Source of the DNA: Delphinus delphis
Lineage: Eukaryota; Chordata; Mammalia; Artiodactyla; Delphinidae
Assembly (NCBI RefSeq): GCF_949987515.2
Contig: NC_082696.1
Location: forward strand, 33,708,431 to 33,772,430
Direction of reading: 5' to 3'
DNA: 64,000 nucleotides
Part shown: piece after piece, positions 22,290 to 34,098 of the stretch
Layout: each line of letters opens with the position of its first letter
Position numbering within the stretch: position 1 is the first letter of the stretch
The notes under the pieces: generated by a model
Database searches by the model: none
What the model was told of the DNA's origin: nothing
Seen by the model: the letters and a program-made list of their open reading frames with translations, nothing else
Program-made: the position numbers and the translations under genes

Positions 22290-23040
22290 TTTTCTTGAGC
22301 CCTGAGCCCTCTTTCCAGCTGCCTTCTAAAAATTTCCATGTTGATGTACATCACCTTAAACTCATACCTAAAACAGAATTCCTTTTCCTACTCTTTCCCA
22401 GCCGTCACCCCTACATCTAACAAGTTCCTGAATTCTTTGAATGTCTCCTTTAAAATGAGTTTTTATCTGATTGTTTTTATTTCTGCTACTGCCCTTTTCA
22501 TAATGCGACCTAAACCTCAGTTCTCTGTAATGTTTCACGTAGACTCCCTGCATCTCTATTTTTCCTAACCTAATCATGGGTGCTGACACTATATTGGTAT
22601 TAATCTTTCTAAAGCAAAACTTTGGGTCTCTGCAATTAAAATACCTTTATTAACTCCTCGTTGTTCTCATGCTGAAGAGTCTAGTCCCTAAGGCTTTCCA
22701 GTTTTTCTTATGTCTAGCTCCAACTCTGCTTTACCTTATCTTCCTCTACAAAATCTCTCTTCTTCTAAATTCGTTTCTCTTTAAATTGTCTGGTGCTTTT
22801 TATTTTCATTCATTACATCATTCCATTGTACCCATTGTTCTACTTCTTGGAAAGCCTAAATCAAACCCTTTCTATCATTATTTTTTCATTCGTGATTCAC
22901 TGACTTATAACTTTCTGAAGGTTTTTGTTGAACAAAAGGTACCAATTTTTATTACTTTGTTGTAGTCCCTGTAGCACCCATCATAATACTTAGCATGTAA
23001 TAGATAATTAATAAATATTGGTGGGTTGATTAGTAGAAGG
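22290..23040 (+). repeat. L2 LINE fragment, sense
   Basis: 'atcaccttaaactcatacct' and 'aaaacagaattccttttcct' near the start, 'gaagagtctagtccctaagg' in the middle, and 'cacccatcataatacttagc' with 'ataattaataaatattggtg' at the end match the sense L2 order through its 3' end. The small ORFs within it are not genes. Confidence 0.7.
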
Positions 23041-24050
23041 ATACTAATTTTATGCAATGCAATTGTATTTGGATTGTCCTGGGTGAGTTTTTAAAATTTT
23101 ATTTGATTTGAGGAATTGGGTTTTAAAAATTTCTATATCAAACAAATTTTATTTAGGAAAGTGGCAGACTATGTTTTTCTGAGAGATCCAATTTTTCAGT
23201 CTCCATGGAGAGTCTTTTCTTCCTAAATTACAGGAATTTTGTAATGCTAACTGTAAGTGGTTAATTTCTGTTATTTTCTTGATTTCTTTTTTTCTGTATC
23301 TTTCTTCAGTTTCTCAGTATCCCTGCTGAAAGAATCCTTCCACATTCTAATAGACATTTTCTTTCCTTTCTATTTTCCATAAACAGTCTAAGTACTAGTG
23401 AAAAATGCCTAGACTAACTATTCAAGCCAGATAGTGGAGAAAAGGAAACTTTAAATCCTCTAAGATGCTAATAATATAGACAGTGAATTTAATATTTTTT
23501 GGTGATTCATGCAAGGTAGGGAGAAAAGGAAAGAAAATGGAAAATCTGTTAAAGCCTCTGCATTAGTCAATTTTATTTCAGCTATTAATTGTTCTGCACC
23601 AAATGGCAGTGATAAATCAATGAGATGGTGGCTTTGAAAAGGGGGTTCTTAAAAATCTACTGAAGGGCATATCAACCTTTCTTTTCTCTCTTTTCAAACT
23701 TGCCAACAGTAAGTCTCCTCTAAAGCAATCGAGAAGAAAATGCTTAGAAGACAGGTAGAATAAAGAGCTATTTTTATTTTCAGAAACATTTTTGTTTAAG
23801 AAAAGAAATACAGAAATAACAAAATAGGCATAGAGCTGTAATCCAGTCCTTAAACTGCTATGATTAGAATGATTCATTTCTCATAAGTTTTGTTTTATAA
23901 AACACGTTTCTTGTCTTTTACCTTTTTAGATTATCAGCCTGTTACCACTCTCCTAGATGTAATAGGGAACATGTACTGATTGTATGTTAAAATGAATTCT
24001 CTGGGAATTTAATGTTCTCAATTCTCTTAAAGAAATAAATCTTGAAATGC
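23041..24050. other. Intronic sequence, no recognised feature
   Basis: Unique AT-rich DNA. The reverse frame at 23617-23877 has no known domain. Confidence 0.4.
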
Positions 24051-24054
24051 TTTT

Positions 24055-24070
24055 TGTGTGTGTGTGTGTG
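24055..24070 (+). repeat. (TG)n microsatellite, short
   Basis: About eight uninterrupted TG units. Confidence 0.95.
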
Positions 24071-24089
24071 CATAGTCACATTTCTTAAT

Positions 24090-24225
24090 AGACATAAAGA
24101 TGGCTTTTAAATTTAGTAATTGGTTGAGTTATACATGTTTTCAACTGAAAGGCTTTAATGATCATTTTATCCAACCCCCTGGTTTTGGAGACTCATTGAG
24201 GCTACAGGATCTATGGGTGTTATAC
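24090..24225. repeat. L3/MIR-like remnant
   Basis: 'aatgatcattttatccaacc' with the following 'ccctggttttggagactcat' resembles the 'atcatctagtccaacccc' region of ancient L3-type repeats. Weak. Confidence 0.35.
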
Positions 24226-25480
24226 AGAGAAAAGTGTCTGAGTGGGCCAAGATTCCCTTTCTGTTCAACTCCTTTCAAGATAACTAGCTATTTTAATCAC
24301 ATAACTTCTTCCCCTTAAAGTCAAAGATTATTTTGTGTATTTTTATAATTTGCATCCCTTGAAATTACTTGTTCTATACAATATAATGAATCACGGATAG
24401 TTAAATAAATTAAAATGTATTGGTAATGTTTTGCTTTCCTGATGATGAATGCTGCTACCTTCAATACCGATGTAAATTAAAGAATACATTACTCTGAAGG
24501 TTATCCTATAATATTTTTTTTCCATAAAGAAATTGTGTTTTTTTTTCTTAGTATTATACTTTGGTTTTGCTTGGCAGGATTATGTGGAAAGAGCTCTTAC
24601 ATCATCCCCAATTTACCACTGAAGAGCAGAAAACACTGGTGTGGCTCTCTTAGTCTTTTTAAGTGAGCCACAGGCAAAATACAGAACACACTTAATAGTA
24701 GTTTTAATGCTCCGGAATTGCATAAGTCACGGGCTGTGATTGGATCTTCCATGACTGTGTTTTATTCTGACCACAGTGCAGCTTTTGTTTTTTGACTGTA
24801 AACGCCTCTGTTATTTCTACAGGTATCAAGACTTCAAGTAATTGTTAAGTGAGTGTTGTAATTGAGATAATCTACTCCTGGAACTTCAATAACAGTGGAA
24901 ATCTTTTGCTCTTTAAATTCTGTGTAAAAATAGTCCAAGGGTTTTAAAGAAAAACTTTTCCATTTTAGAAAAAGAGATTTGCTTGAACAATTTATTTTAA
25001 TGGAATAAAATTAAATAATGAATCTTAATGCCACAGCTTTAACTGAAGTCTTCTAGCTTAAGAAAATCACTTTATAGGAGAGATTAGGTTAATCTCTTGA
25101 GGAAGTACAGAGTCACTTTTACTTAGAGACTACATGATTTATAACAAAGTAATATGAGTGAATATTGAATGGCATTCCACCCATATTTAAACACTCAGGC
25201 AGTGGCATGGAAAAGAATTGATGAAAAATGTAATAGGACAAATACACTAATGGATGTGATCTCCAAATATTTATTACTGTCCCCATCTTGAGCCATAGGC
25301 ATACCTTCACCCATATTCCTCTCCACCAGCCAAGGGCATCTTCCTATAGATTGACAGCTACCTTAACTCCTTAAAGGAAGCCCCCTAATAGAGATCCATA
25401 GTAAAAAAGTCTAGAGGTAGAGTTCAGTGGATGAAAAAGGGGACTAACTTTGTAAGATCTAGCTGGAATGCTTACCATTA
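24226..25480. other. Intronic sequence, no recognised feature
   Basis: Unique AT-rich DNA. The reverse frame at 25119-25310 has no known domain. Confidence 0.4.
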
Positions 25481-25763
25481 GCTTACCATTTAGAAGACTC
25501 TTTTAGTAGTTTAGGTCAGAGATAGAAACAGAGGACCGGAAATAGGCTGAGACTGACAGTGCGGACTTGAATGAAATCAATTGATTTCCCAGAAATGGTT
25601 CGGAGGTGGAATTGATAGGAGTTGAAGGTTGATTTGGCATGTGGGATTAGAGTAAGAAGGAAGAGGTAATGCTGTGTTTTCTAATTGTGCCAGTGTCGTG
25701 GAGTGTGATGCTATTTGTTGTGATATGGGTTATTTGAGAGGAGGCAGATTGGTGTGTTTGAGT

Positions 25764-25814
<51 letters not shown>

Positions 25815-26290
25815 CTGAGAGTTGTGGACCTGGATGATGCTGATTTGGTTGACTGTGGGTCATCCATGTGGAGTTGACTCATAGTTTGGATATCCTAAAG
25901 GTCAGGAGAAAGATCTTTTTAAAACAGATTTGGAAGTCATAAGCATGAAGATGCTGATAAAAATCAGAGGAGGCTGTTATTGCCCAGGATGAATAAATTG
26001 AGTAAGAGAGTTTCATAAACATTGGTAATCTGTAGAAGAGTCCGGCAAGTCAAGTGTGAAAAGGAGAAAGAAGGGAGATACAAAAAATGAAGAGAAAACC
26101 ATGAAATTGAGTGACAGGAAATTTAAGGGAAGAGAACATTTCAAGGAAGTTTGATAATATCAAGTCCTGCAGAAATCTCAAAGAAGATCAAATAAAAGGG
26201 GTTTATAGACGTTAACGTGGAAGACTTTACTTTTAACTTCTAAATACATGTTTTGGGTAAATAGAGAAAAAGAAGTGTAAATAGTTCTGG
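25481..26290 (-). repeat. L2-like fragment, antisense, holding a (TG)n tract
   Basis: The purine-rich + strand ('ggatatcctaaaggtcagga', 'tggaagtcataagcatgaag', 'gggaagagaacatttcaagg') has the layout of the antisense L2 upstream region. Assigned from memory with moderate doubt. Confidence 0.45.
25769..25812 (+). repeat. (TG)n microsatellite
   Basis: An uninterrupted TG run of about 20 units, preceded by interrupted units from 25752. Likely polymorphic. Confidence 0.97.
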
Positions 26291-26865
26291 GGCAGAGGAT
26301 ATTCTTTTTTTTTTTTTTCCCCTGGCTTCTTATAAAAATAAGGAATTTTGATTTTTGTTTCTTTTTGTTTTGTTTCGTTTGCTTTTTTGCTTGTTCACAA
26401 TTTTTAATTTAGTGGTAGGAACTTAAAATGAATGAAACTGTCAGCATCATCTACCATTCTTAGTAGATGTTTCTGAATGTGCTACAAAATAACCTACCCG
26501 AGGCAAGCAAGACAATAAGTGTACATAGTTTTATTTTAGATTAGATAGATCATTGAGATAATATCCTTATCCTAAAAGAAGAATAAAATAATACAGTTTT
26601 CCAGCAGCAGAAACAAGGCAGTCTAGTTATCAAAGAATAGCAGCAATGATGATCCTTTTAAAAGAGTATGTAGATTAAGACAAAATTCCATAAACTGTAT
26701 TTATAATAGTTAGATGTGCATTTGTAGAATAAATGTTTCTTCTAAAAAGAAGAAAACATAATTTTTGCTTTTAAAATTTAAATAAATATTTTAAAAATGT
26801 AGGTACTGTATATGCTTGGAATCATAACGTGCTTTCGTGTTTAACATTTCTCTTCTTATGTTTTA
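26291..26865. other. Intronic sequence, no recognised feature
   Basis: T-runs near 26305-26320 and 26350-26390, then unique AT-rich DNA. Confidence 0.4.
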
Positions 26866-26877
26866 TCTTCTATTTTA

Positions 26878-27227
26878 TTTTTTGTAAATTTATTTATTTG
26901 TCTGTTTTGGGTCTTCGTAGCTGCAAACAGCCTTCCTCTGGTTGCGGTGAGCAGAGGCTACTCTTTGTTGCGGTGCGCAGGCTTCTCATTGTGGTGGCTT
27001 CTCCTTGTAGAGCATGGGCTCTAGGTGTGCGGGCTTAAGTAGTTGTGGCACGCGGGCTCAGTAGTTGTGACTCATGGGCTCTCTAGAGCGAGTGTAGGCT
27101 CAGTAGTTGTGGCACACGGGCTTAGTTGCTCTGCGGCATGTGGGATCTTCCCGGACCAGGGCTTGAACCTGTGTCCCCTGCATTGGAAGGCAGATTCTTA
27201 ACCAGTGCACCAGCAGGGAAATCCCTG
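26878..27227 (-). mobile_element. CHR-type SINE, long form
   Basis: It includes the central block with repeated 'agtagttgtggcac' units that short copies lack. The tRNA-like head is at the right end ('gcaccagcagggaaatccct'). The flanking repeat tcttctatttta is at 26866-26877 and 27228-27239. More diverged than the short copies. Confidence 0.9.
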
Positions 27228-27239
27228 TCTTCTATTTTA

Positions 27240-27564
27240 AAGCAGCTAATGATTAAAACACAAAATTTACCTACACTTGAATGTGAAACATACTTTTACT
27301 GAACAACTTTAAAATATTGAGACAGTGATGGAGAGTACTATTCTGGTTTCTGTACTTACCACCAAACATCAGGGCAGTTGAGAACACTGACAAGAAAATT
27401 TCTAATTTTAAGATCTGAAAAAGATAGTGTGAGTAAAACATTGTTATTTCGGGAAAGGTAGAATTGTATTAAAAGCTATGCTAAAATTATTTACAGTCAT
27501 ACAATTGCTATATTTTATGCCTATATTAAAAATAAAGTGATATTTACTTTCTATTATTGCAAAC
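27240..27564. other. Intronic sequence, no recognised feature
   Basis: Unique AT-rich DNA. Nothing I can name. Confidence 0.4.
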
Positions 27565-28170
27565 ATTAATTCATTTATTCAACTAATATTTTTCAAGGGC
27601 CTTCTTCATGTCAGGCACTGTTCTGGGTACTCACAATGTACCAGTGAGTAAAAGAAACAAGTAAATTGCTACTCTGAAGCAACTTATATTATGGCAGGTC
27701 ACAGGAGACAGTAAATAGTTATAATAATATTATAAGTAAGACTAGAAGGTAGTAACAGCTATGGGAAAGAAAATAGAGCAGGATGGTGGGGGCTGGTTGT
27801 AGTTTTACACTCCATATTCTGGGTGGGTTTCACTGAGTAGGCTCTTGGGCAAAGATGGAAAGAAGATAAGGGTATAAACCTTATGGTTACCTGTCAGAAA
27901 AGCACTGCAGGTAAGGGAAGAGCCAGGGCAAAGGCCATATGGTAAAACATACCTAGTGTGTTCAGGACTAGACACTGTGGAGGCCACAATGACTGAAGGG
28001 CTGTGAACCGGGGAGAAGAAAAGGTGGTGAGGTTTATATGGAGGTTGGGTCAGCTCATTTTGAAACTTGTAGCGCCCGGGAAGGACTTGACTTTTACTCA
28101 GAGGGTAGAGGGTGTGGAGATTCATTGGAAGCTTCTGAGTAGAGGAGAGACCTGATTTTGGTGAGTTTGT
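27565..28170 (-). repeat. L2 LINE fragment, antisense
   Basis: Clear antisense L2 3' end: 'cattcaactaatatt', 'gtcaggcactgttctgg' and 'gtactcacaatgtaccagtg', then 'ccagggcaaaggccatatgg', 'ttttactcagagggtag' and 'tggaagcttctgagtagagg'. The reverse ORF at 27805-28125 runs along L2 sense but is not a functional protein. Confidence 0.8.
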
Positions 28171-28389
28171 TTTTCATGTTCTTTAGCACGTACTTTATAA
28201 GATTGTAAATTTAAACTTTTTTATTAATGTTTACAACAGTGTGCTATAGATAATTGCTACAGTGTAGCCTACAGGCCATGTACGGAATTGTTGTGTGACT
28301 CTATAGCATCCTAAAGTTTAAGGTCTGTCGGCTCTGCATATGCCTCATTTTCAGAATGCTAAAAGTTTAATTTTGGAAAATTAAGATTT

Positions 28390-28500
28390 ATTTAAAGTAA
28401 TCGCCTTGATTCGTAGATGTGGAAACTAATTTGCCTAAGATTACTCTGTTGGATTTGCCAGAGCTAGGATTAGGGTTTAGGTTTCCCGAATATAAATGAG
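28390..28500 (-). repeat. MIR SINE remnant
   Basis: 'gatgtggaaactaatttgcc' with 'agagctaggattagggttta' follows the antisense MIR core. Confidence 0.55.
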
Positions 28501-28796
28501 AATTAGAAGCGAGAACCAAAAACTACCTACTATGATCAGATGTGTACTCAGCGCCTTACTAATTTTCTTCTAATCCAATTTCACCACTTAAATTACATTG
28601 CTGCATCTTTAACACCTCTCTTTGTCCAGGTCTGAGTGGATCATTGCTTTTACTACTGGGTCTTTCCTATTAATTACTGTATCAGAATCAATCCTTCTTT
28701 TCCTCCTCGGGATCAGTTTTTAAGCATTCTTGCTTTATATGCACCTTGATGGATACTTATAGTCCATTCCTGACTGATGTTTTTTGCATATCCTGC

Positions 28797-29070
28797 AGCA
28801 GAGGTGGGAAAATTGTGATCAAATCTAGCTTATGACCTGTTTTTGTACATCGTGATCCAGTAATGGTTTTTGCAAAACAAGACTGTTTCATGACACGTGA
28901 AAATTATATGAAATCAAAATTTGTTTTCCATAAATAAAGCTTTATTGACACATAGCCGTGGTCTCATGCTGCAGTGGCAGAGTTGAGTAATTGTGACAGA
29001 GAGCATATGGCCCTCAGAGCCTTAAATATTTTTTATGAGGCATTTTAAAGAAAAAGTTTGGTGACCTCTG
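28797..29070. repeat. Old DNA-transposon-like repeat (hAT type suspected)
   Basis: 'gaaaattatatgaaatcaaa', 'ccataaataaagctttattg', 'tggcagagttgagtaattgt' and 'gaaaaagtttggtgacctct' match a well-known ancient nonautonomous mammalian repeat, probably of hAT class. I cannot name the family with certainty. No transposase. Confidence 0.5.
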
Positions 29071-29078
29071 TCCCAGAG

Positions 29079-29280
29079 CAGTGCTTCTCAGACTTTGCTA
29101 TGCATAGAGTTGCCTGGACGGCTTGTTAAAACCCAGGTTCCCAGGCATCATCACTCTCAGAGGTTCTGATTCCATCAGTATAGGGTGGAGCCTGAGACTC
29201 TGGATTCTACTCTCAAGCAATCCAAATCCAGCCAGGCCACAGAATGCACACATTTTATACCATTGCCTTAAAGTGCTCCT
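29079..29280. repeat. MER5-type hAT element
   Basis: It begins with the typical terminal sequence 'cagtgcttctcagactttg'. Inside are 'cggcttgttaaaacccaggt', 'gattccatcagtatagggtg' and 'gcctgagactctggattcta', matching nonautonomous hAT-Charlie elements. No coding capacity; the 61-codon frame at 29123-29308 is incidental. Confidence 0.7.
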
Positions 29281-30829
29281 TCTTGAATTTAATGCCTATC
29301 TTAGCTGAACTTCCCCTGTCTTACAATCATTAACCAATTTTGGAGGAAGAAAGTGGAAAGGGTTGTCTTTGGTGAACCTTAAAGCAGCCAGCTCCAAGCA
29401 GCAGACCTAGTTCAAACACTGTGCTCTTAACATATATCTGAGCGTATTTTAATATAAAAATATCCATTCCTTCTTTCCTACTCTGTCCTTCCTACATAAA
29501 ATCTTCTATATACTCCTGTTTATCCTGACTTAGATGCCTTTGCAGAAACTTCCTAATTGCCTTATATAAATGACTGTGTTAAACTGAATGGTTAATAACA
29601 CTAATGGTATTTTACATTTTATTTTTCTGAATTATCTCATCCTTCTTGGACTGGTCAAGGTTCCTTTTGTCTTTTTAAACAGTGACAAATCAGGGCCATA
29701 AAGTTTCTATTAAATTACTTTAAATTTGAAGAACAATGGTTCAAAAACATTCATATGGCGACACATACATAGTTCATTGTATAGTCTATGCCTCAAGTGC
29801 AAGCTAATCATATAGTTAATTTATGGAAGAAAATCCAGTATTCATAACCTAAGGATTTCCATACAGTTTAATGAAATCACATATGTAGTTATATACTTGC
29901 TTATGTAGGATATTATATACTTCCTGTTTCATAATGTAATTCTGCACAAATGTATATTTTTAATGACTCTAGCTTTGCTCCCAGAGGTGTACGGTTTCTT
30001 TTTGAGTTGGTCAGCCCTCTGTCATTTATTCATATTTGCAGAATGGTAATAATTTCTACAGTCATGAATTATTTAATAAAACTTAATTGAATTTAGGATA
30101 AAGCAGAGGCAGGATATATATTATACAAATATTATGTAAACTCTACATTTAGCATATCTTAAGCCATCAGAGTGAATAAGGTGAAAATTAGACTCCTAGC
30201 CAATGTGATTTTTAGCTAAATCTAAAAGTTTTGTTGGTTACTGCAGGTATACTCCAGGTTCAAATGTACTGTCTGTCTACCAAAATGAGAGAGATGAAAT
30301 GCAATTAGCTTTATCTCTTGTCCTAAAACTTTAGTTTAGTAAATTAGCTTAATAAAACTCAGTATGTAAAATGCAAGCAGGGAACTGAGTCTACCTTCTT
30401 TTTGGGCACCTACCCTGTGCTTTTTGCACATGAGTTACCTGTGCTACTCAGTCATAAAAAGGTTGCTGAAATGAATCGAATTCTATTTCAATCAGTAGGG
30501 TACCTCCTCTTTCCTCAGATTGTTTAATTATTATTGTTATTTAATTTTAGTAGACCCAACAGATTGTAACTCAGATAATTTCTGGGAAAATGTTTTGATC
30601 TATTATATTGCTGTGGAAGAGGTCTGAGTTTTACTTTCCCTAAATTTTATTAGGCACTTTACCTCTGTCATAGATAGGCTGGTGAATGAAGTTTGGTATT
30701 TCTGGTAAGGTTTTAGAAATCTCAGCCACGTGAAACAAAGAATAGCTCTATGGAAGTCTGAAACACCGAATCATTTTTGTAACAACAAGCTACCTCTCCT
30801 TGCTTTATACTGATATCTTTACTTGCATC
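29281..30829. other. Intronic sequence, no recognised feature
   Basis: Unique AT-rich DNA with no ORF of note. Confidence 0.4.
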
Positions 30830-31015
30830 ATCTATCAATACTTTGACTTTCACAACAACTGGATGAAGTGAAATATCATGTCCAATTTATAAAGGAGGAA
30901 ACTAAAGACTTAGTGAATTTTACTTAATGAGGGCCACAAAGCTAGTTAATTTCACTTGTGCATTGAACCCCAAACCATCACACTCCAATGGCTATTCTTT
31001 GACCACTAAGGCATT
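30830..31015 (-). repeat. MIR SINE remnant
   Basis: 'cacaacaactggatgaagtg', 'aaggaggaaactaaagactt', 'gagggccacaaagctagtta' and 'tgaccactaaggcattttg' follow the antisense MIR order. Confidence 0.8.
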
Positions 31016-31100
31016 TTGTTTTTTTAATAAAGGTTTTTGGAATTCCTTCTGCCAGATAGGCGTTCTTTTAGATAGATGTTGGGATAAAAATATGGATTAC

Positions 31101-31309
31101 TGGCTTCCCTGGTGGCGCAGTGGTTGAGAGTTCGCCTGCTGATGCAGGGGACAAGGGTTCGTGCCCCGGTCCGGGAGGATCCCACGTGCCACGGAGCGGC
31201 TGGGCCCGTGAGCCATGGCCGCTGAGCCTGCGCGTCCGGAGCCTGTGCTCCGCAACGGGAGAGGCCACAACAGTGAGAGGCCTGCGTACCGCAAAAAATA
31301 AAATAAAAT
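31101..31309 (+). mobile_element. CHR-type SINE, short form, sense
   Basis: It begins at the tRNA-like head 'tggcttccctggtggcgcag', runs through the GC-rich body and ends in an A-rich (AAAAT)n tail. Near the start an A-box-like 'tggcgcagtgg' and a B-box-like 'ggttcgtgcc' mark the internal RNA polymerase III promoter. The TSD aaaaatatggattac / aaaaatacggattac (31086-31100, 31310-31324) matches at 14 of 15 bases; the one difference is a C/T change. ORFs on both strands are by-products. Confidence 0.95.
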
Positions 31310-31324
31310 AAAAATACGGATTAC

Positions 31325-31720
31325 CCAATGCTGTTACCTTAGAGTAGTTTACTGTCTTGTTGGGGATACAAAGGAAACAACAAATAATTACAGTAAAGTT
31401 CAAGTGCTATAATGGATGTTGTCAGTGTATTAGGGAACACAAGATGATTACCTGTTGCCTGAGACTGGCAAAAGAATTCATAGAGCACTACTCACCCTGT
31501 CCTGAAAGAAGCATGGCATTTTGTTTTGGGGAAAAGGGGGAAGTTCATGACAGAGAATGTAACACATATAAATCTAGAATATTAAAGAGATGTTTTGGGA
31601 ATTGTATTTCTTTGTGTCTGGAGCCTGGGAAAAATAAATGTATAAAACTACTTGACATAGAAGTCAATGTTTTGAAAGGGAAATATGTTAAGTTCTCATT
31701 TATACACATACTAATTTTTA
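31325..31720 (-). repeat. L2-like fragment
   Basis: 'gtagtttactgtcttgttgg' and 'ggatacaaaggaaacaacaa', then 'caagtgctataatgg', resemble the antisense L2 3' region. The 124-codon + frame at 31357-31731 lies here and has no known domain. Confidence 0.45.
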
Positions 31721-32453
31721 GTTTTGATTAAATTGCAATTAGAATATCAACAGGAATGTTATTTAATATGCTTAAAAATATTCTGGTCTTCATATAAACC
31801 AGTGTAAACCAGTATTCTTCAAAGTCTTTTTAAAAAGTTCATTTGAACTTTCTTTTCAAATATAATATTAAAAGATTTATGTTTAAAATATATGGCATAA
31901 TTTTATGAGAAAGGTATGGATTACAATCATGAAGTCAACAACACACAATTATATAAAACTTATTTGTATATGTGTTACTAATATTTGTTTTATTTTTCTT
32001 GTGAATTTTTTATTGTAGTATACAAATATACACTACAAATATTGTAGTGTATATTAATGTATTTCTTTGTATATTCTCAACTGTTTTTTGCAAGTTCGCA
32101 AAATATATAGTAATCTTTCTTATGGACATCTGACCAGCTTTTTAATTCAAATTTTTTTAGTATTTTATTGGTAGCCAATGACATCTTCTGTGACGAATGC
32201 CATATAGATCTTTCCCTCTCTAACAATGTTGTATTTTATTTCTCTTTCATGCTATAGTGCATTGACATGAACTTCTAAAACCATAGATTTCCCCTAAGTA
32301 GTCAAAGGAGTTAAAAGTTCTGGTGAGAGGACCTCACTCTTTATCTGTAACAAGAGAAATAAAAACAAATGCTTATCAGGGCCAACCTAATAACATAGAT
32401 GTGCGAGCTGGACCAGTTGTAAGAAAATTGAAAGTGACAGAACCAGAGAACTA
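31721..32453. other. Intronic sequence, no recognised feature
   Basis: Unique AT-rich DNA. Two short related runs, 'tatacaaatatacactacaa' and 'attgtagtgtatatt', near 32020-32056 form a small imperfect inverted repeat. Confidence 0.4.
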
Positions 32454-32467
32454 GGGAGGGTATTCTT

Positions 32468-32669
32468 CCCCCCCCCCCGGTACGCGGGCCCCTCACTGTT
32501 GTGGCCTCTCCCCTCTCTGGAGCACAGGCTCCGGATGCGCAGGCCCAGTGGCCATGGCTCACGGGCCCAGCCGCTCTGCGGCATGTGGGATCCCCCCGGA
32601 CCGGGGCATGAACCCGTGTCCCCTGCATTGGCAGGCAGACTCCCAACCACTGCGCCACCAGGGAAGCCC
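32468..32669 (-). mobile_element. CHR-type SINE, short form, with a C-run in place of the tail
   Basis: The body matches the other short copies and the tRNA-like head ends 'gccaccagggaagccc' at 32669. Where others have poly-T, this copy has 11 C (32468-32478). The TSD gggagggtattctt / gggagggtgttctt (32454-32467, 32670-32683) matches at 13 of 14. ORFs on both strands are by-products. Confidence 0.93.
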
Positions 32670-32879
32670 GGGAGGGTGTTCTTTTAACACACCATGTCAG
32701 TCAATCACAACACATATGCAGATTGATTAAGGTAAAGGACTGCTGTTAGGTGATCCCAACTGGAAAAGAATGTAGTACTCCTGAAGAGATTGCTAGTTGT
32801 AACCAGAGCAGCATTAGAAATATCAGTATGCTGTAGGAGCCGTTAAATTCTGGCTGTCAATGGTTATTGATGGTAAAAC

Positions 32880-33650
32880 AACACCACCCCATGGAGAGGC
32901 TCCGAGTTCAAATTCTATAGCTTAGCCCCCTTCCAAATGCTGTGGCCTTGAACATGTTGTTTACTGTATTAGTTTTCTCTTACTGCCATAACAAATCAAC
33001 CACAAATTAAGTGACTTAAAACTCCGAAGTGCATGATCTTACGGTTCTGTAGGTCAGAAGTCTGACGTGGTCTCACTGGGCTAAAATCAAGATGTGTTTA
33101 GCAGTGTGTTTCTTTCCAGAGGCTCTTGGAGGGAGTGTTTCCTTGCCTTTTCTAGCTTCAAGAGGCTACCCACATGCATTCTTAGCCCTTGGTCCTTTCC
33201 ATCTTCAAAACGGACAGCAGCGGGTTAAACCCTTCAACATTGCATCACTCTGATTTCTTCTGTAGTTACATGCCTCCGACTTTCATGTCCCTCTTCCACT
33301 TTTGAGAACTCTTTATGATTATATTGGGCCTACCTGAGTAATCCAGGGTAGTCTCCCCATCTCAAGGCCAGCTGATTAACAACCTTAATGCCCTTTTGCA
33401 AGCTTTATTCAATCTGCAGCTTTAATTCCCCTTTGCCACATAACAACATATTCACAGTTTCTGGGGATTAGTATGTAGATATTTTCTGGGGCCATTATTC
33501 TGCCTACTAACCTTTTATTTTTAGTTCCTTCATTTGTCAAATGAGACTGTTGTAAAGATTAACAACAAAGACAATAAATTGTATTAAGTGTCTTGTCTGA
33601 TGCCTGGTATATAGTAGCTGGCATTCAATAAGTGATATCTGCTGTTATTT
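32880..33650 (+). repeat. MIR SINE split by a younger old repeat
   Basis: The left part (about 32880-32965) reads 'ctccgagttcaaattctata' and 'ctgtggccttgaacatgttg'. The right part (about 33515-33650) reads 'cttcatttgtcaaatgagac', 'tgttgtaaagattaac' and 'gatgcctggtatatagtagc'. Together they give one sense MIR, interrupted at the point expected between 'gacct.gggcaagtta' and 'cctcatctgt'. Confidence 0.7.
32968..33514. repeat. Old repeat, L1M 3'-UTR type, inserted in MIR
   Basis: It starts 'tgtattagttttctcttact' and ends 'ggggccattattctgcctac'. Inside are 'ggtcagaagtctgacgtggt', 'cactgggctaaaatcaagat' and 'ctccccatctcaaggccagc'. This is a very common ancient mammalian repeat. I believe it is an L1M 3' region, but the exact family is uncertain. 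Confidence 0.65.
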
Positions 33651-33910
33651 CTTGTTTCCTGCATTGCCTTTCCTGTTACGCTTCCACTTTCTTATTGTGC
33701 TCTGTGTTTCAAAAATCAATCTTCACAGATTTTCTCTGGTGATTAGAAGTTTCAGATGCGTTGCTTTCATACTAATAAGCATACGGAGGGGCTTAAATAA
33801 GTTAGAAATTTTGAGAGCTTAAAAAATTAAATTGCTTACATGTAGGATCCTTTAAAGCATCCTCTGATTCTCTATCCTATATCCTAATGCTCCTGTGCTG
33901 TGAAACTACA

Positions 33911-34098
33911 CCTTGTTCTCAAACTTGAGCAGGCATCAGAATACCTGCAGGGTTTGGTAAACTTAGATTTTTGGGCCCCATCCACAGAGCAGAATCATTA
34001 GGACTAGGAAAGAACCTGAGACGTTGCATTTCCAACAATGTCCCAGGGGGTATTGAATGCTGTTGGTCTGGAACCACTGCCTTTTGAGAACTGCTGCT
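33911..34098. repeat. MER5-type hAT element
   Basis: 'ttctcaaacttgagcaggca', 'tttttgggccccatccacag' and 'gttgcatttccaacaatgtc', ending 'gccttttgagaactgctgc', fit a MER5-like element with decayed inverted ends. Confidence 0.7.

Noticed and set aside
31101..31180. A genuine tRNA gene at the head of the CHR SINE
   Set aside because: A- and B-box-like motifs are present, but this is the tRNA-derived head of a SINE with a TSD and A-tail. The acceptor stem is not intact.
31357..31731. 124-codon + ORF with several Cys
   Set aside because: It lies in an L2-like stretch, has no known domain and no splice or promoter context.
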